Below, in pieces: positions 26,418 to 36,177 of a stretch of DNA of 64,000 bases; the stretch's first letter is position 1, and every line of letters starts with the position of its first letter. A program made the position numbers and the translations under genes. The DNA comes from Picosynechococcus sp. PCC 7117 (lineage in GTDB: Bacteria; Cyanobacteriota; Cyanobacteriia; Cyanobacteriales; MRBY01), in the NCBI RefSeq assembly GCF_001693275.1, contig NZ_CP016477.1, positions 1,240,001 to 1,304,000 on the forward strand, read 5' to 3'. The notes under the pieces are model-generated. The model had not been told where the DNA came from. It was given only the letters and a program-made list of their open reading frames with translations, and did no database searches.

Positions 26418-27404
26418 TTAGCTGGCAACCAGATATTCACGAATTTGCGATCGCCGACGCCGCAGATGATTCAAAGCCTGGCGTTCTAGCTGGCGTACCC
26501 GTTCCCGGCTGAGGTTCATGCGTTTGCCAATTTTTGCCAGGGATAGTTCTTTGCCATCGTTCAGGCCAAAGCGCAGAATAATCACTTCCTGTTGCTGGGG
26601 GGTCAAATCCGCGATCAGGTCACGCAAATCCTGTTTGAGCAACTCATAGGTGACGTTGTTGTCGGGGGATTCGCCGCTGTCTTCGAGTAAATCCATTAAC
26701 TCGGTATCTTGGTTGTCACCAACCCGGACATCGAGGGAGATTGGGTGCCGGGAAACGCGGAAATATTCACGGATTTGGGCTGGTTCTAATTCGAGGGCTT
26801 CGGCGATTTCAGCGATGGTGGCCGCCCGGCCTAGGTCTTGGGCCAGTTGCCGCTGGGTTTTCTTAATTTTGTTGAGCTTTTCGGTAATGTGGATCGGTAG
26901 TCGAATCGTGCGACCCTGTTGGGCGATCGCCCGGGTGATCGCCTGGCGAATCCACCAGTAGGCATAGGTAGAGAACTTATAGCCTTTTGTGGGGTCAAAC
27001 TTCTCGACACCCCGTTCTAAACCAAGGCTGCCTTCTTGGATCAAATCTAAGAATTCTAGGTTGCGCTTTTGATATTTCTTGGCGATCGCCACCACAAGCC
27101 GGAGATTTGCCTCAATCATCTTGCGCTTTGCCCGTTCCCCGATTTGGAGATCCCGTTGGAGTTGCTTCGGTGTCAGTTGAGCGGCCTCGGCCCATTCTTC
27201 ACGGGTTGCTTCGCGATCAAGGGATTCTTCTAGGGTTTGGCGTTTTTCCTGGAGGGCCATCAGGCGCTGAACCTGTTTCCCATAGACAATTTCTTCTTCG
27301 TGGGTTAACAAGGGCACCCGGCCGATTTCCCGGAGATAGGTACGCACCATATCCGCAGAACTTTTGCCGTTATTGGGGGCTTGTTGAAGATTTACTTTAG
27401 GCAT
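26418..27404 (-). CDS. Group 2 RNA polymerase sigma-70 factor
   Basis: 328 residues, lacking the long region 1.1 of SigA. Region 1.2 is [19 protein letters not shown] (about 20-38). Region 2 includes [22 protein letters not shown] and the promoter-melting [17 protein letters not shown]. Region 3 is [11 protein letters not shown]. Region 4.2 is [20 protein letters not shown] near the C-terminus. Cyanobacteria have several group 2 factors (SigB to SigE) used in stress, nitrogen and light responses. I cannot assign the letter by eye. An unusually long 1-kb leader region lies upstream. Confidence 0.88.
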   Translation of the reverse strand: MPKVNLQQAPNNGKSSADMVRTYLREIGRVPLLTHEEEIVYGKQVQRLMALQEKRQTLEESLDREATREEWAEAAQLTPKQLQRDLQIGERAKRKMIEANLRLVVAIAKKYQKRNLEFLDLIQEGSLGLERGVEKFDPTKGYKFSTYAYWWIRQAITRAIAQQGRTIRLPIHITEKLNKIKKTQRQLAQDLGRAATIAEIAEALELEPAQIREYFRVSRHPISLDVRVGDNQDTELMDLLEDSGESPDNNVTYELLKQDLRDLIADLTPQQQEVIILRFGLNDGKELSLAKIGKRMNLSRERVRQLERQALNHLRRRRSQIREYLVAS

Positions 27405-28443
27405 TTACGCTTTAACTCCTTAAATCTAAAGAACGAAGAACTATATGGTGCGGCCCAGGGGGGCAGATACTTTACAAAACAATCATCATGTAGGTCACAA
27501 TCTAGAACACAAAGAATTTTTCTAAAAAATAAACGACATACCCTTTAACTTTCTTACGCTTTATAACTTTTAATTGAGCGCTCACTACTTTAGACGGGCA
27601 ACAATCGAAAAAGGTTCAACGATTCATTAAAATCTCAGGGATGGTGAATTCATCGGCGTTCTATACTTAATTCTCCTTGATTGACCAAGAGATTGAAAAG
27701 GGGAAAAGATGCGGGATTACCGAACTTGGAATATCGACAGACTCAATTGGAAATATAGTGTCGTTGCAATATGTTATTCAATGCGATAAGGGTGGCCCTT
27801 TCGGGGAAAACATCTCTCAAAAATAAGACCTCTATTGCAGTAGAGGTACAGGGAGACGCCCATAAATTAAGACTTTTCACTTCTTATAGTGTATCTTTTC
27901 GCGCGAATAAGATCAAGTTCGGTGGGGTTAACTCCACCCAGGGATAGACTTTTTTGCCCATGGCGGCAGTATCCCTTGTGATGATCACTACCGTTTAAAA
28001 GATTGAAAAAGAATATTTTTTTGACCAATAAGTCTAGTTTATTCAAAAAAAGGCGCTTTGTATACCTTTAGGAAAAAGATAATCTCAACAAAATTAAGGG
28101 CATTTAGGCCAGAAATGAAGAACATAGAAGTATTTTGGCAAGTCAGGGGTTTCACCTAAAAATCAACGGTTGATAATCCTTCTCAAAAATAAAAGAATGT
28201 CCTTGTTAGTCCAGGAAACCGAGGTAGCGATCGCCTTTGGCTCAAGATCCATTCCTAGGGTTGCAGAATTTGTGCCGTGATGGGATGGCGTTTCGGTTTT
28301 TGTAACCCGGTGCGATGGATTAGCCAGGTGAGTAGCGATGGATAATTTTTCTAGCCTCTTCACCCCAAAAAGATCTAGCGGCTTCCCTGGGGCATGGGAT
28401 GATAGGTTAAGCTGTCTTACGGTCTTTTGCCCCTGATTTTTCT
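27405..28443. other. 1.04-kb gene-free region between the sigma factor and dapL
   Basis: No convincing coding frame on either strand. It is AT-rich and contains several small palindromes: ACCTCTA-N6-TAGAGGT at 27828-27847, GGTGGGGTT/AACTCCACC near 27921-27938, and a short TCAACGGTTGA near 28162-28172. It serves as the shared upstream region of two divergent genes. It could hold an extended 5' leader for the sigma gene or a small RNA. Confidence 0.55.
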
Positions 28444-29676
28444 ATGGTTAGAATTAACGAAAATTACCTCAAACTTAAAGCAGGTTATCTCTTTCCCGAA
28501 ATTGCCCGGCGAGTGAATGGGTTTCTAGCAGAAAACCCCAATGCGCCCATTATCAAATTAGGGATTGGTGATGTCACCGAACCATTACCCGCTGCCTGTC
28601 GAGAAGCAATGGCAAAGGCCATTGACGACATGGGCGATCGCGCCAACTTTAAAGGGTATGGCCCAGAACAAGGCTATGCTTGGCTACGGGAAAAAATCGC
28701 TGCCCACGACTTCCAGACCCGTGGTTGTGACATTGACGCCTCTGAAATTTTTGTGTCTGATGGTGCCAAATGCGATACCGGGAACATCCTCGATATCTTT
28801 GGCAAAGACAACACTATTGCCGTCACTGACCCCGTTTATCCCGTTTACGTTGATACCAACGTGATGGCAGGACATACCGGGGAAGCCGACGAGTCTGGTA
28901 AATATGGTGGCCTGACCTACATCCCCATCACCGCTGACAATGACTTTGTCGCCCAAATCCCCACAGAAAAAGTCGATCTGATCTATCTCTGTTTTCCGAA
29001 TAATCCCACCGGGGCAACGGCGACGAAAGAACAGCTCCAAGCTTGGGTGGATTATGCCAAAGCCAATGGTTCGATTATTTTCTTTGACGCTGCCTATGAA
29101 GCGTTCATTACCGACGAAAGCCTACCCCACTCGATCTACGAACTAGAAGGAGCGAAGGATTGCGCCATCGAATTCCGTTCTTTCTCTAAAAATGCAGGCT
29201 TTACGGGGACTCGGTGTGCCTTTACCGTTGTGCCGAAAAATCTGACTGTTACTGCGAGCAATGGCCAAGCCGTGCAACTCTGGAGCCTTTGGAACCGCCG
29301 TCAGTCCACCAAATTTAACGGCGTTTCTTACATCGTCCAGCGGGGGGCAGAGGCCGTTTATTCCGAAGCGGGTCAAGCCCAAATCAAGACACTGATCGAT
29401 TTTTACTTGGAAAATGCGGCCATTATTCGTCGGGAACTCCAAGCGGTTGGTTTTGATGTCTATGGCGGCGTGAATGCGCCCTATGTCTGGGTTAAAACCC
29501 CTGCTGGTTTATCGAGTTGGGACTTTTTTGACAAGCTCTTGATCAACTGCAATGTGGTCGGCACCCCAGGCTCTGGTTTTGGGGCCGCTGGGGAAGGCTA
29601 TTTCCGAATCTCTGCTTTCAATAGTCGCGAAAATGTGCTCGAAGCGATGAAACGGATCACGACAGCATTCCAATAA
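28444..29676 (+). CDS. dapL: LL-diaminopimelate aminotransferase
   Basis: 410 residues, start [20 protein letters not shown], typical of the cyanobacterial/plant DapL clade. It is a PLP aminotransferase of fold type [10 protein letters not shown] at 183-191, DAAYEAF near 215-221, and the PLP Lys249 in [12 protein letters not shown]. DapL converts tetrahydrodipicolinate directly to LL-diaminopimelate for lysine and peptidoglycan synthesis. It ends at an intrinsic terminator. Confidence 0.94.
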   Translation: MVRINENYLKLKAGYLFPEIARRVNGFLAENPNAPIIKLGIGDVTEPLPAACREAMAKAIDDMGDRANFKGYGPEQGYAWLREKIAAHDFQTRGCDIDASEIFVSDGAKCDTGNILDIFGKDNTIAVTDPVYPVYVDTNVMAGHTGEADESGKYGGLTYIPITADNDFVAQIPTEKVDLIYLCFPNNPTGATATKEQLQAWVDYAKANGSIIFFDAAYEAFITDESLPHSIYELEGAKDCAIEFRSFSKNAGFTGTRCAFTVVPKNLTVTASNGQAVQLWSLWNRRQSTKFNGVSYIVQRGAEAVYSEAGQAQIKTLIDFYLENAAIIRRELQAVGFDVYGGVNAPYVWVKTPAGLSSWDFFDKLLINCNVVGTPGSGFGAAGEGYFRISAFNSRENVLEAMKRITTAFQ

Positions 29677-29728
29677 TGATTCAGTCATTTCTAAACATTG
29701 GGTTTAAAAATTGACTGTTAATCTTCTG

Positions 29729-29754
29729 AGGCGCACCGGAGTGCGTCTTTTTTT
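29729..29754 (+). terminator. Intrinsic terminator of dapL
   Basis: AGGCGCAC and GTGCGTCT arms with a CGGA loop, followed by seven T. It lies about 50 bp after the dapL stop. Confidence 0.88.
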
Positions 29755-29761
29755 GTGACCT

Positions 29762-30388
29762 TTACCAGGACATGGGAGAGTGTGGGCGCAAAATATCGCG
29801 GACAGTCCGCTGGAGAGGCAGGTGATTCATCATAAAAGTGTGCAGTACTGGTAATTGGATCACAGGATCTGCTGGAGAAAGGCGTGTTTCTTCTAGGGCA
29901 ACAATGCCATCATTAAATTCTTCGCCAAAGGGACTTAAGCTCCCCCTGGGACCACCGACGCCAGCAATTACCGTGTAGGGTGCATCTAAATTGGGGAGAG
30001 CCTTGTAAAAAGCCGGATCTGTTAAATTAAACCCACATTGGCCTGTCCACCAGCGAAAAGGAGGCAATTGCCAAGCCCAAGCCGCTAAACGAGGTGGTTG
30101 GTTCGGGGTGCCCAACATCACTACATGTTCTGGGTCTGGGGTTTTCGGGCAAGTGAGGGCAGCCCGCGTCAGGACTCCTCCCAAGGAATGGGCCACGATA
30201 CTGTATTTTCCGGTTTTGGCGATCGCCTGAATTTTTTGGCGGAGCCGCACGACAATCTGCTCAAAACTTTCCGTAGCCGCAAAATAGCTAAACTGCTCCG
30301 TTGCCCAACCATGGCGCTCCAAATATTGAGCTAACCCCAGGAGAGAAAAGGGCGTCCGGCTGAGGCCGTGAATACATAAAATTTTCAT
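29762..30388 (-). CDS. Alpha/beta-hydrolase, lipase or esterase-like
   Basis: 208 residues. The start ILCIHGLSRTPFSL gives the oxyanion-hole HG motif. The nucleophile elbow is A-H-S68-L-G-G, and HTFMMNH near the C-terminus holds the likely catalytic His. The compact size and absence of a signal peptide suggest a cytoplasmic esterase or thioesterase-like enzyme. The substrate is unknown. It is followed in the same direction by pyrE after a small membrane-protein gene upstream. Confidence 0.75.
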   Translation of the reverse strand: MKILCIHGLSRTPFSLLGLAQYLERHGWATEQFSYFAATESFEQIVVRLRQKIQAIAKTGKYSIVAHSLGGVLTRAALTCPKTPDPEHVVMLGTPNQPPRLAAWAWQLPPFRWWTGQCGFNLTDPAFYKALPNLDAPYTVIAGVGGPRGSLSPFGEEFNDGIVALEETRLSPADPVIQLPVLHTFMMNHLPLQRTVRDILRPHSPMSW

Positions 30389-30427
30389 TGATTACACTGC
30401 ACAATCGCCGCTCATAATACAAAAATC

Positions 30428-30856
30428 CTAGGCGGCAGGAATTGTTTTTCTGATCCGATGGTAACGTTTTTGGAGCCACTGGTACGACACCAAATTCAAT
30501 AAAAGACCAATCCCCAGGAGTAACGTCATCAACACAAGCTGATACCAGGGAGCTTGCACCACAATGTCTGCGATCAAATGGCCCATATTTAGCACTGAAT
30601 ATAATACAGTCACCAAAAAATGTAGTCGCCGAAACCCTTTACTGTTGGTGAAAGTCATCAAAATGATCAACACCATGGGGATGGTGAAGAAAAAAAGCAT
30701 AAACCCGAAAACGAGATCTAGGTTGCCTCCAGCATGGGAATGCTCCACCGCCTGGTCATGGAACAGAGGCATCAATCCCAAGTCCGTATGAAACAAGGTT
30801 CCCAAAAGAAAAGCTATCCAAAGGGCGTTGATCTGTGTCGGGTAGCGATTCGCCAT
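30428..30856 (-). CDS. Four-span membrane protein of unknown function
   Basis: 142 residues from the Met at 30856 (an in-frame Met at 30880 is also possible). Four hydrophobic stretches at about 10-28, 48-68, 79-99 and 105-127 suggest four membrane helices, with His residues in the first loop (H-D-Q-A-V-E-H-S-H). A basic C-terminus (QKRYHRIRK) should be cytoplasmic by the positive-inside rule. Family not recognised. Confidence 0.6.
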   Translation of the reverse strand: MANRYPTQINALWIAFLLGTLFHTDLGLMPLFHDQAVEHSHAGGNLDLVFGFMLFFFTIPMVLIILMTFTNSKGFRRLHFLVTVLYSVLNMGHLIADIVVQAPWYQLVLMTLLLGIGLLLNLVSYQWLQKRYHRIRKTIPAA

Positions 30857-31007
30857 TATCCTAAGCTCCACCATGGCCACTTGCCTCAGTCATAGCACTG
30901 CCGCACCAACCTAGCCAAGGGAGCATTTACCAAACATTACGCAGGGGCCAATTCCCAAAGTCCCCACCAGATTGAGTGAGGACTTTGATTAGATTCAATG
31001 TCTGGGA

Positions 31008-31604
31008 CTAAGCATTTAAAGCGCGGTAGACGGCTTGTACTTCGGTGATCGTAAACAAGCTAGAAAATTTGAGATTTTGGCTAGCGTAAAATTCGGCCCC
31101 TCCCTGCTGACGGTCAACAAGGGCAATAATTTCTTCTACTTGGTAACCGGCATCCCGGAGACGCTCAACGGCTTGGGCGGCGGACTGTCCCGTGGTCACA
31201 ACATCTTCAAGGACAACCACTTTCGCGCCTGGGGTAAGGGATGGCCCTTCGATATAGGCTTGGGTGCCGTGGCCCTTTGCTTTTTTGCGAATAATCAGAG
31301 CCGGAATGGGACAATTTTCGTAGGCTGACACAACACTGACGGCGCTAACAATCGGGTCAGCCCCTAGGGTTAAACCAGCGACAGCAGCAACGTCTTGATC
31401 GAGCTGAGCAAGGATGAGACGACCGATGAGGAGCGCTCCCATTGGGGTGAGGGTGACCAATTTACCGTTGATATAGTAGGTGCTTTTTTGTCCGGAAGAG
31501 AGGGTGAAGTCGCCTTCTTTATACGCATCTGTGGCGATTTGATTGAGGAGTGTTTGTCTGAGGGTGGCTTGATCAGCGGTCAGGAGGTCAGAAAGGGCAG
31601 GCAT
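31008..31604 (-). CDS. pyrE: Orotate phosphoribosyltransferase
   Basis: 198 residues. The PRPP-binding motif VVVLEDVVTTGQSA occurs near 130-143, preceded by the flexible-loop region IIRKKAKGHGTQAYIEG. PyrE joins orotate and PRPP to give OMP in pyrimidine synthesis. The minus-strand end is followed by an imperfect inverted repeat at 30957-30986 without a T run. Confidence 0.92.
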   Translation of the reverse strand: MPALSDLLTADQATLRQTLLNQIATDAYKEGDFTLSSGQKSTYYINGKLVTLTPMGALLIGRLILAQLDQDVAAVAGLTLGADPIVSAVSVVSAYENCPIPALIIRKKAKGHGTQAYIEGPSLTPGAKVVVLEDVVTTGQSAAQAVERLRDAGYQVEEIIALVDRQQGGAEFYASQNLKFSSLFTITEVQAVYRALNA

Positions 31605-31698
31605 GGTTGTATATGAAGTTCAGTACAGAGAAAACTTGACCAATTGGGTTTTGTGAGCAAAGATGCTGGTAAAGATTTGACTTTATGGATGTAATGCC

Positions 31699-32115
31699 AT
31701 GAAAAAATGGTTTCATCATTTAACCACAGTTTTTGTGGTAGGTGCGGCGGTACAGGGAATTGGCCAAGGGGCGATCGCCCAAACGTATCTAGAGGGAAGA
31801 TACCCCACTTACCCAGAACATACAAATGATGTATTTACCCGCGCCCTCTACTACGAGTTGCAGGATACCTTTGCGAGCTTTAGCACGGGCCAAGTACTCA
31901 ATGATTATTTTGGTGTTTCTCCCTTTGGCTTGAATGGGGCAGGCTATCCCGAACAACGGGCGAAACGAGATATCAAGAAAATCGATATTCTTTACCGGGA
32001 TATTTTGTTGCAACAGGTAGACAGTGACCCGGTGCTGCGTACCCAAGATTTGCCGAATCCGTTTAACTCTTCCCTGCAAACGGAAGCTGCTTTCGACTAC
32101 AACATGGGTTATTAG
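31699..32115 (+). CDS. Small secreted protein of unknown function
   Basis: 138 residues with a clear signal peptide (MKKWFHHLTTVFVVGAAVQG, probable cleavage after AIAQ near residue 28). The mature part of about 110 residues is polar and lacks Cys. It contains YYELQDTFASFSTGQVLNDYFG and an N-P-F-N-S-S C-terminal region. I do not recognise the family. It is divergent from pyrE and ends at a HIP1-containing hairpin. Confidence 0.65.
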   Translation: MKKWFHHLTTVFVVGAAVQGIGQGAIAQTYLEGRYPTYPEHTNDVFTRALYYELQDTFASFSTGQVLNDYFGVSPFGLNGAGYPEQRAKRDIKKIDILYRDILLQQVDSDPVLRTQDLPNPFNSSLQTEAAFDYNMGY

Positions 32116-32147
32116 GGCGCAATAACATTCACCCAAGCGGCAATGCT

Positions 32148-32184
32148 CCCAAACGAAAGGCGATCGCCTTTGGGGCGTTTTTTT
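32148..32184 (+). terminator. HIP1-containing hairpin terminator
   Basis: The palindrome AAAGGCGATCGCCTTT (32156-32171) extends to AAACG/CGTTT with a short bulge and is followed by seven T. It shows a HIP1 site recruited as a terminator stem. Confidence 0.6.
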
Positions 32185-32232
32185 CGCAACCTTTAAATTG
32201 GTAAATTTGAAGCTCGAAAACTTACCTGAAAG

Positions 32233-32305
32233 TCCAGGGTGCAGGAGTTGAACCTGCCTGGGACGAATTATGAGTTCGTTGCCTAAACCGCTCGGCCAAC
32301 CCTGG
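32233..32305 (-). tRNA. tRNA with CAU anticodon, probably tRNA-Ile(CAU)
   Basis: The 73-nt minus-strand RNA folds as a full cloverleaf: acceptor CCAGGGT/ACCCTGG plus discriminator A, D arm with GCC/GGC, anticodon arm ACGAA-CTCATAA-TTCGT (anticodon CAU), 5-nt variable loop and T arm GCAGG-TTCAACT-CCTGC. CCA is not encoded. It lacks the three G-C pairs in the anticodon stem and the acceptor of an initiator tRNA. The D-arm pattern GGCCGAGCGGTTTAGGC resembles plastid trnI-CAU, so lysidine-modified Ile is favoured over elongator Met. That choice is inference. Confidence 0.9.
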
Positions 32306-32387
32306 CAAATTTGTTGGGGCGATTTTGCCCACAGGCTATCATAGTACAATTTCTTCTCTTCCTTAACTGTTCCCTCGGCGATCGCCC

Positions 32388-33080
32388 ATGAAGTTTCAAA
32401 CGACCCTGGCTTTTACTTTCCTGCTCCTACTGGCGATGTTTGGTGCTGGAACCGTGAGTGCCCTCTATGGCTTTACCGTCGGTTACGAAGCCCTAAAAGG
32501 TGTCAAGCAACCCGAAGGAAATCCGAGTCAGCAACTGATTCGTAGCCGTCAGCCAGACAATAGCGAAGCAGATCCCGCCGAAAATTTAGAATTTGTGTCC
32601 GAGCGATCAATTATTGTGTCTGTTTACGATCAGATCCAGGCCCAAGAAAAGGAACTCCAAAAGGCCACCCCGACAGCAACACCGCAAAAGGACGCCTTTA
32701 TTGAGGAACAACCTGCGGAAACCGCCAACCAAAAAACCTTTCCCCTCAGCACCAGCGCAGACGATGTCACTTTAGAAATTGTAAGCGGCCAACTTTCTGG
32801 CAACGATTGGCTCATGGAAGTAAACCTGCAAAATAATGGCCAGGAAGCGGTGAATTTTTTGTATAACTTCCTTGAAATTAAAACCGAAACGGGACGGTTG
32901 CTAAGTACCCAAATGGATGGCCTCCCCAACGAAATCCCTGCAAATCGGCAAAAGTATGCTGGCACCATTCGGATTCCGGCGGTGATCCTGGATGAGACGC
33001 AAACCCTGTCGCTCCAACTTCAGGACTATCCAGATCGGGAAATTTCCCTAGAACTTTCTCAGATTCCAGTGATACGTTAG
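32388..33080 (+). CDS. Membrane-anchored protein of unknown function
   Basis: 230 residues. One N-terminal hydrophobic segment (about 6-32) is probably an uncleaved anchor. A Pro/Glu/Gln-rich linker runs from about 40 to 125, then a beta-rich C-terminal domain (about 125-228) has VNLQNNGQEAVNFLYNFLEI, like an extracytoplasmic immunoglobulin-like fold. It lies 39 bp upstream of the CNNM-type transporter gene on the same strand, so they may be co-transcribed. Family not recognised. Confidence 0.6.
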   Translation: MKFQTTLAFTFLLLLAMFGAGTVSALYGFTVGYEALKGVKQPEGNPSQQLIRSRQPDNSEADPAENLEFVSERSIIVSVYDQIQAQEKELQKATPTATPQKDAFIEEQPAETANQKTFPLSTSADDVTLEIVSGQLSGNDWLMEVNLQNNGQEAVNFLYNFLEIKTETGRLLSTQMDGLPNEIPANRQKYAGTIRIPAVILDETQTLSLQLQDYPDREISLELSQIPVIR

Positions 33081-33119
33081 GTAGAAACAGTACGCCTGCA
33101 AGGGTTATAGCGCAATTCC

Positions 33120-34559
33120 ATGTTATCGAGCGGTGAAATTTTAGTCCGATTATTGTCTGTGTTGTTGCTGATCGCAATTAATGCTTTTTTTGTGACCGCA
33201 GAATTTTCGATTGTCTCGGTGCGACGATCGCGCATTAGTCAACTAATTGCGGAGGGGGATCTCCAGGCCAAGATGGTACAAGCTCTCCAGTCCCGCTTAG
33301 AACGCCTCCTCTCGACGACCCAATTGGGGATTACCCTCTCTAGTTTGGCCCTGGGCTGGATTGGGGAAGATACCATGGCGACGGTTATTGCTCAATTTTT
33401 GGTGGGATTGCCTCTCCCCGACGACTGGATTCAACCCTTTGCTGTTTCCATTTCGATCCCTTTTGCTTTTTTCTTAATTGCTTATTTGCAGATCGTCTTG
33501 GGGGAACTCTGTCCTAAATCCTTGGCCCTCTCCCATGCCGAAGAAATGGCCCGCTGGTTGGCCCCTCCCAGTTTGGCGATCGCCCGAATTTTTAAACCAT
33601 TTATTTGGATCTTGAATCAATCTAACCGTCTCCTGTTGCGCCTTGGGGGCATTGCGCCGATTCAGCAGGGGCTTTGGTATGACCGACTGACACCAGAGGA
33701 ACTCCAACTAATTATCACCACCGAACAAGAATCCATGGGCCTAGAGGCGGAGGAACGAGAGCTTTTAAGTAATGTCATTGAATTTGGTGATGTGGTTGCC
33801 GAAGAAATTATGACGCCCCGCACAAAAATCCATGCGATCGCCAACGGCGCGACCCTCGGCAAACTGTTGCAAAAAGTCAGCCAGACCAATCACTCCGCCT
33901 ATCCTGTTTATGGAGAATCCATCGATGACATTGTCGGTTTTGTGCGCTTCCGGGATTTTGCCAAACCCCTAGCTGCCGGGGGGATGAATCTCAATACAGC
34001 CATTAATCGCTGGGTAAAGCCTATTCCCTTCGTCGCAGAGGGTACCCCGATCGCCGACCTCTTACCGAAAATGCAGCGCACCAAACAACCGATGGTCATG
34101 GTAGTAGACGAATTTGGTGGTACCGCTGGGCTTGTCACCCTCAAAGATATTATTAATGAAATTATTGGCGATGAACTCGACAGTCATACCAATGCGCCAC
34201 TCCATTTCAAAGCTTTAGATCGACAGACTTTCCTGGTCGATGCCCAAATTGATCTCGAAGAACTCAATGATTTGCTAAATGTTGAATTGCCCTACACCGA
34301 CGATTATCAAACCCTCAGTGGCTTTTTGCTCTACCAATGGCAAAAAATCCCAGAAACGGGTGAAGTCTTTCACTTTGAAGACCTAAAATTTCAAGTGATG
34401 GGTATTGACGGCCCCCGCCTCCAACAGGTCAAGATCACCCGTGACCCCTCTGATATTGAGGCGATCGCCGAATTTGATTTTCCTCCAGAGCCAGAGGATC
34501 ATCCAGACATGGAAGAAATCCTTGGCCCCGACTTTAAACCCAGCGGCGGAACCGACTAA
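33120..34559 (+). CDS. CNNM/DUF21-CBS-CorC_HlyC domain membrane protein
   Basis: 479 residues. A DUF21/CNNM membrane part (about 1-190) begins with several hydrophobic spans. Two CBS repeats follow, starting at VIEFGDVVAEEIMTPRTKI near 220-238. A C-terminal CorC/HlyC domain (about 355-445) includes D-E-F-G-G-T-A-G-L-V-T-L just before it. Proteins of this type, often called haemolysin-like or TlyC, are now thought to export Mg2+ or Na+-coupled divalent cations. It overlaps the convergent small gene by 4 nt. Confidence 0.88.
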   Translation: MLSSGEILVRLLSVLLLIAINAFFVTAEFSIVSVRRSRISQLIAEGDLQAKMVQALQSRLERLLSTTQLGITLSSLALGWIGEDTMATVIAQFLVGLPLPDDWIQPFAVSISIPFAFFLIAYLQIVLGELCPKSLALSHAEEMARWLAPPSLAIARIFKPFIWILNQSNRLLLRLGGIAPIQQGLWYDRLTPEELQLIITTEQESMGLEAEERELLSNVIEFGDVVAEEIMTPRTKIHAIANGATLGKLLQKVSQTNHSAYPVYGESIDDIVGFVRFRDFAKPLAAGGMNLNTAINRWVKPIPFVAEGTPIADLLPKMQRTKQPMVMVVDEFGGTAGLVTLKDIINEIIGDELDSHTNAPLHFKALDRQTFLVDAQIDLEELNDLLNVELPYTDDYQTLSGFLLYQWQKIPETGEVFHFEDLKFQVMGIDGPRLQQVKITRDPSDIEAIAEFDFPPEPEDHPDMEEILGPDFKPSGGTD

Positions 34560-34765
34560 GACTGATCCTGGGACTCTTTTTTCTGCAAATCTGGAATCAG
34601 ATCCGGGCGTTTGGCATCTTCCCAACCCGAAGGCCGCTTGGAATTAAAAAAGGCGATCAGACCAATAGATACCGCCGCCACGAAGCCCACCACGTAAACG
34701 AGGGTGAAGTATAAAGGAAAGGGTTGGCCAGCAACCGCCAAAAAGAGGAAATGAGAATCGGACAT
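34556..34765 (-). CDS. Small single-span membrane protein
   Basis: 69 residues with one strong membrane span (about 18-40, VYVVGFVAAVSIGLIAFF). A conserved-looking polar tail N-S-K-R-P-x-G-W-E follows. The size and shape resemble the small photosystem assembly proteins such as Psb35, but I cannot confirm that. The gene is convergent with the CNNM gene (4-nt overlap) and lies upstream of nothing on its own strand within 50 bp except the PilT gene behind it. Confidence 0.65.
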   Translation of the reverse strand: MSDSHFLFLAVAGQPFPLYFTLVYVVGFVAAVSIGLIAFFNSKRPSGWEDAKRPDLIPDLQKKESQDQS

Positions 34766-34818
34766 AACTTCTTGATCGTTACAATTCGTTACAAGCTTAC
34801 CAAGAAACGGGTCTCCGC

Positions 34819-36177
34819 CTAGATCCGTCCCCGGAGCATCATCGCCATTTCGTTGGGCGTCGGCGATTTTTCTAGGGCGATTTCCTCTGTAATCCGGCCT
34901 TCTTGGTAGAGGTTAAACAACGACTGATTCATGGTGACCATGCCATCAAATTCGCCATTTTGCATCAATTCGAGCATTTTGTCGTACTGACCGCTGACGA
35001 TGTAATCTTTCATGGTTTCGGTATTCACCAAAATGTCATGGTAAGCCGCCCGCTTTCCATCGGTGGTACGGCATAGCCCTTGGGCGATAACAGAAACCAA
35101 GGATTCGGCGATCGCCACCTTCATCGCATTCTGCTCATCTGCACTGTAGAGATTAAGAATCCGTTCAATGGTTTTAATCGCACTGTTGGTATGGAGCGTT
35201 CCCATGACAAGGTGCCCCGTTTGTGCTGCTTTGAGGGCCGTATTAACCGTTTCTTTGTCCCGCATTTCCCCAACCAGGATGATGTCTGGATCTTCCCGGA
35301 GGGCCGCTTTGAGCGCATTATCAAACTTTAGGGTGTGCATCCCCACTTCCCGGTGCTTGATTAGAGATTTCCGACTTTGGTGAACAAATTCAATCGGATC
35401 TTCAATGGTGATGATGTTCTTTGGGTGGGTTTTGTTGATGTAGTCCACCATTGCCGCCATGGTTGTGGATTTACCCGAACCCGTTGGCCCTGTAACCAGA
35501 ACGAGGCCTTTTTCTGCATCAGAAATATTCTTAAAGATGGGTGGTAGGCGCAACTGTTCCATGGTCAAGATTTTGAGCGGAATCAAACGCAAGACCAAAG
35601 AGGGGCCATTTAGAGAGTCAAAAATATTGATCCGCACCCGCGCGAATTCGTATTGGGTGGCACCGTCAAAATCAAGGGTGTCCTTAAAGCGTTGGATTTC
35701 CTGTGGCTTAAGCACTTCATGCAGCCAAGCATAAAACGTATCTTGGTCAGTCACCGGATATTCAGTGATCACCATTTCCCCCCGATCACGATACCGAGGC
35801 ACTTCCCCGACCCCAAGGTGCACATCGGAAAATCCTTCTTTGTGAGCCCTGGTGACCAGTTCTTTTAAACTCGGTTGCCCTGGCCCCCGTTGGGGAATTC
35901 GTTCGGCATTGGCCCCTAAATATTGTCGAGGTGGCGTAGGTAAAGGCGGTGGCGGCGGCATCCGTTGCATCGGCGGAGGCGGCGGTGGGGAGGCTGGGCG
36001 ACGTTGTTGGGGTTGGGTCGTGGGCTGGGGACGCCGCTGTTGGGGCATCACAATTTGTGTTTCATCCGCCGAAACAGCAGGTTGGGGCCGTGCAGAGATA
36101 ATTTGGGTTGCCTCGCTGGCAGGGGGAACGGGAGGACGGGAGCCCGCAGAACGGTTCGGAGGCATGGAATCACTCAT
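34819..36177 (-). CDS. pilT2: Type IV pilus PilT-like ATPase with proline-rich N-terminus
   Basis: 452 residues. The first 100 are low-complexity, rich in Pro, Gln and Arg. The ATPase follows: Walker A GPTGSGKS at 230-237, Asp box near ITIEDPIEF, Walker B DIILVGEMRD, His box GTLHTNSA. PilT proteins drive pilus retraction and motility. I do not see the AIRNLIRE motif common in housekeeping PilT. pilC and pilB are not adjacent. Both points favour the second cyanobacterial paralogue (PilT2), which in relatives affects phototaxis direction. The paralogue assignment is inference. Confidence 0.78.
   Translation of the reverse strand: MSDSMPPNRSAGSRPPVPPASEATQIISARPQPAVSADETQIVMPQQRRPQPTTQPQQRRPASPPPPPPMQRMPPPPPLPTPPRQYLGANAERIPQRGPGQPSLKELVTRAHKEGFSDVHLGVGEVPRYRDRGEMVITEYPVTDQDTFYAWLHEVLKPQEIQRFKDTLDFDGATQYEFARVRINIFDSLNGPSLVLRLIPLKILTMEQLRLPPIFKNISDAEKGLVLVTGPTGSGKSTTMAAMVDYINKTHPKNIITIEDPIEFVHQSRKSLIKHREVGMHTLKFDNALKAALREDPDIILVGEMRDKETVNTALKAAQTGHLVMGTLHTNSAIKTIERILNLYSADEQNAMKVAIAESLVSVIAQGLCRTTDGKRAAYHDILVNTETMKDYIVSGQYDKMLELMQNGEFDGMVTMNQSLFNLYQEGRITEEIALEKSPTPNEMAMMLRGRI

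Noticed and set aside
28163-28363. 66-codon minus-strand frame in the long spacer
   Set aside because: Polar, irregular composition, no ribosome site, no family resemblance.
30957-30986. Terminator for pyrE
   Set aside because: A good inverted repeat exists but no T run follows on the minus strand, so I do not call it.
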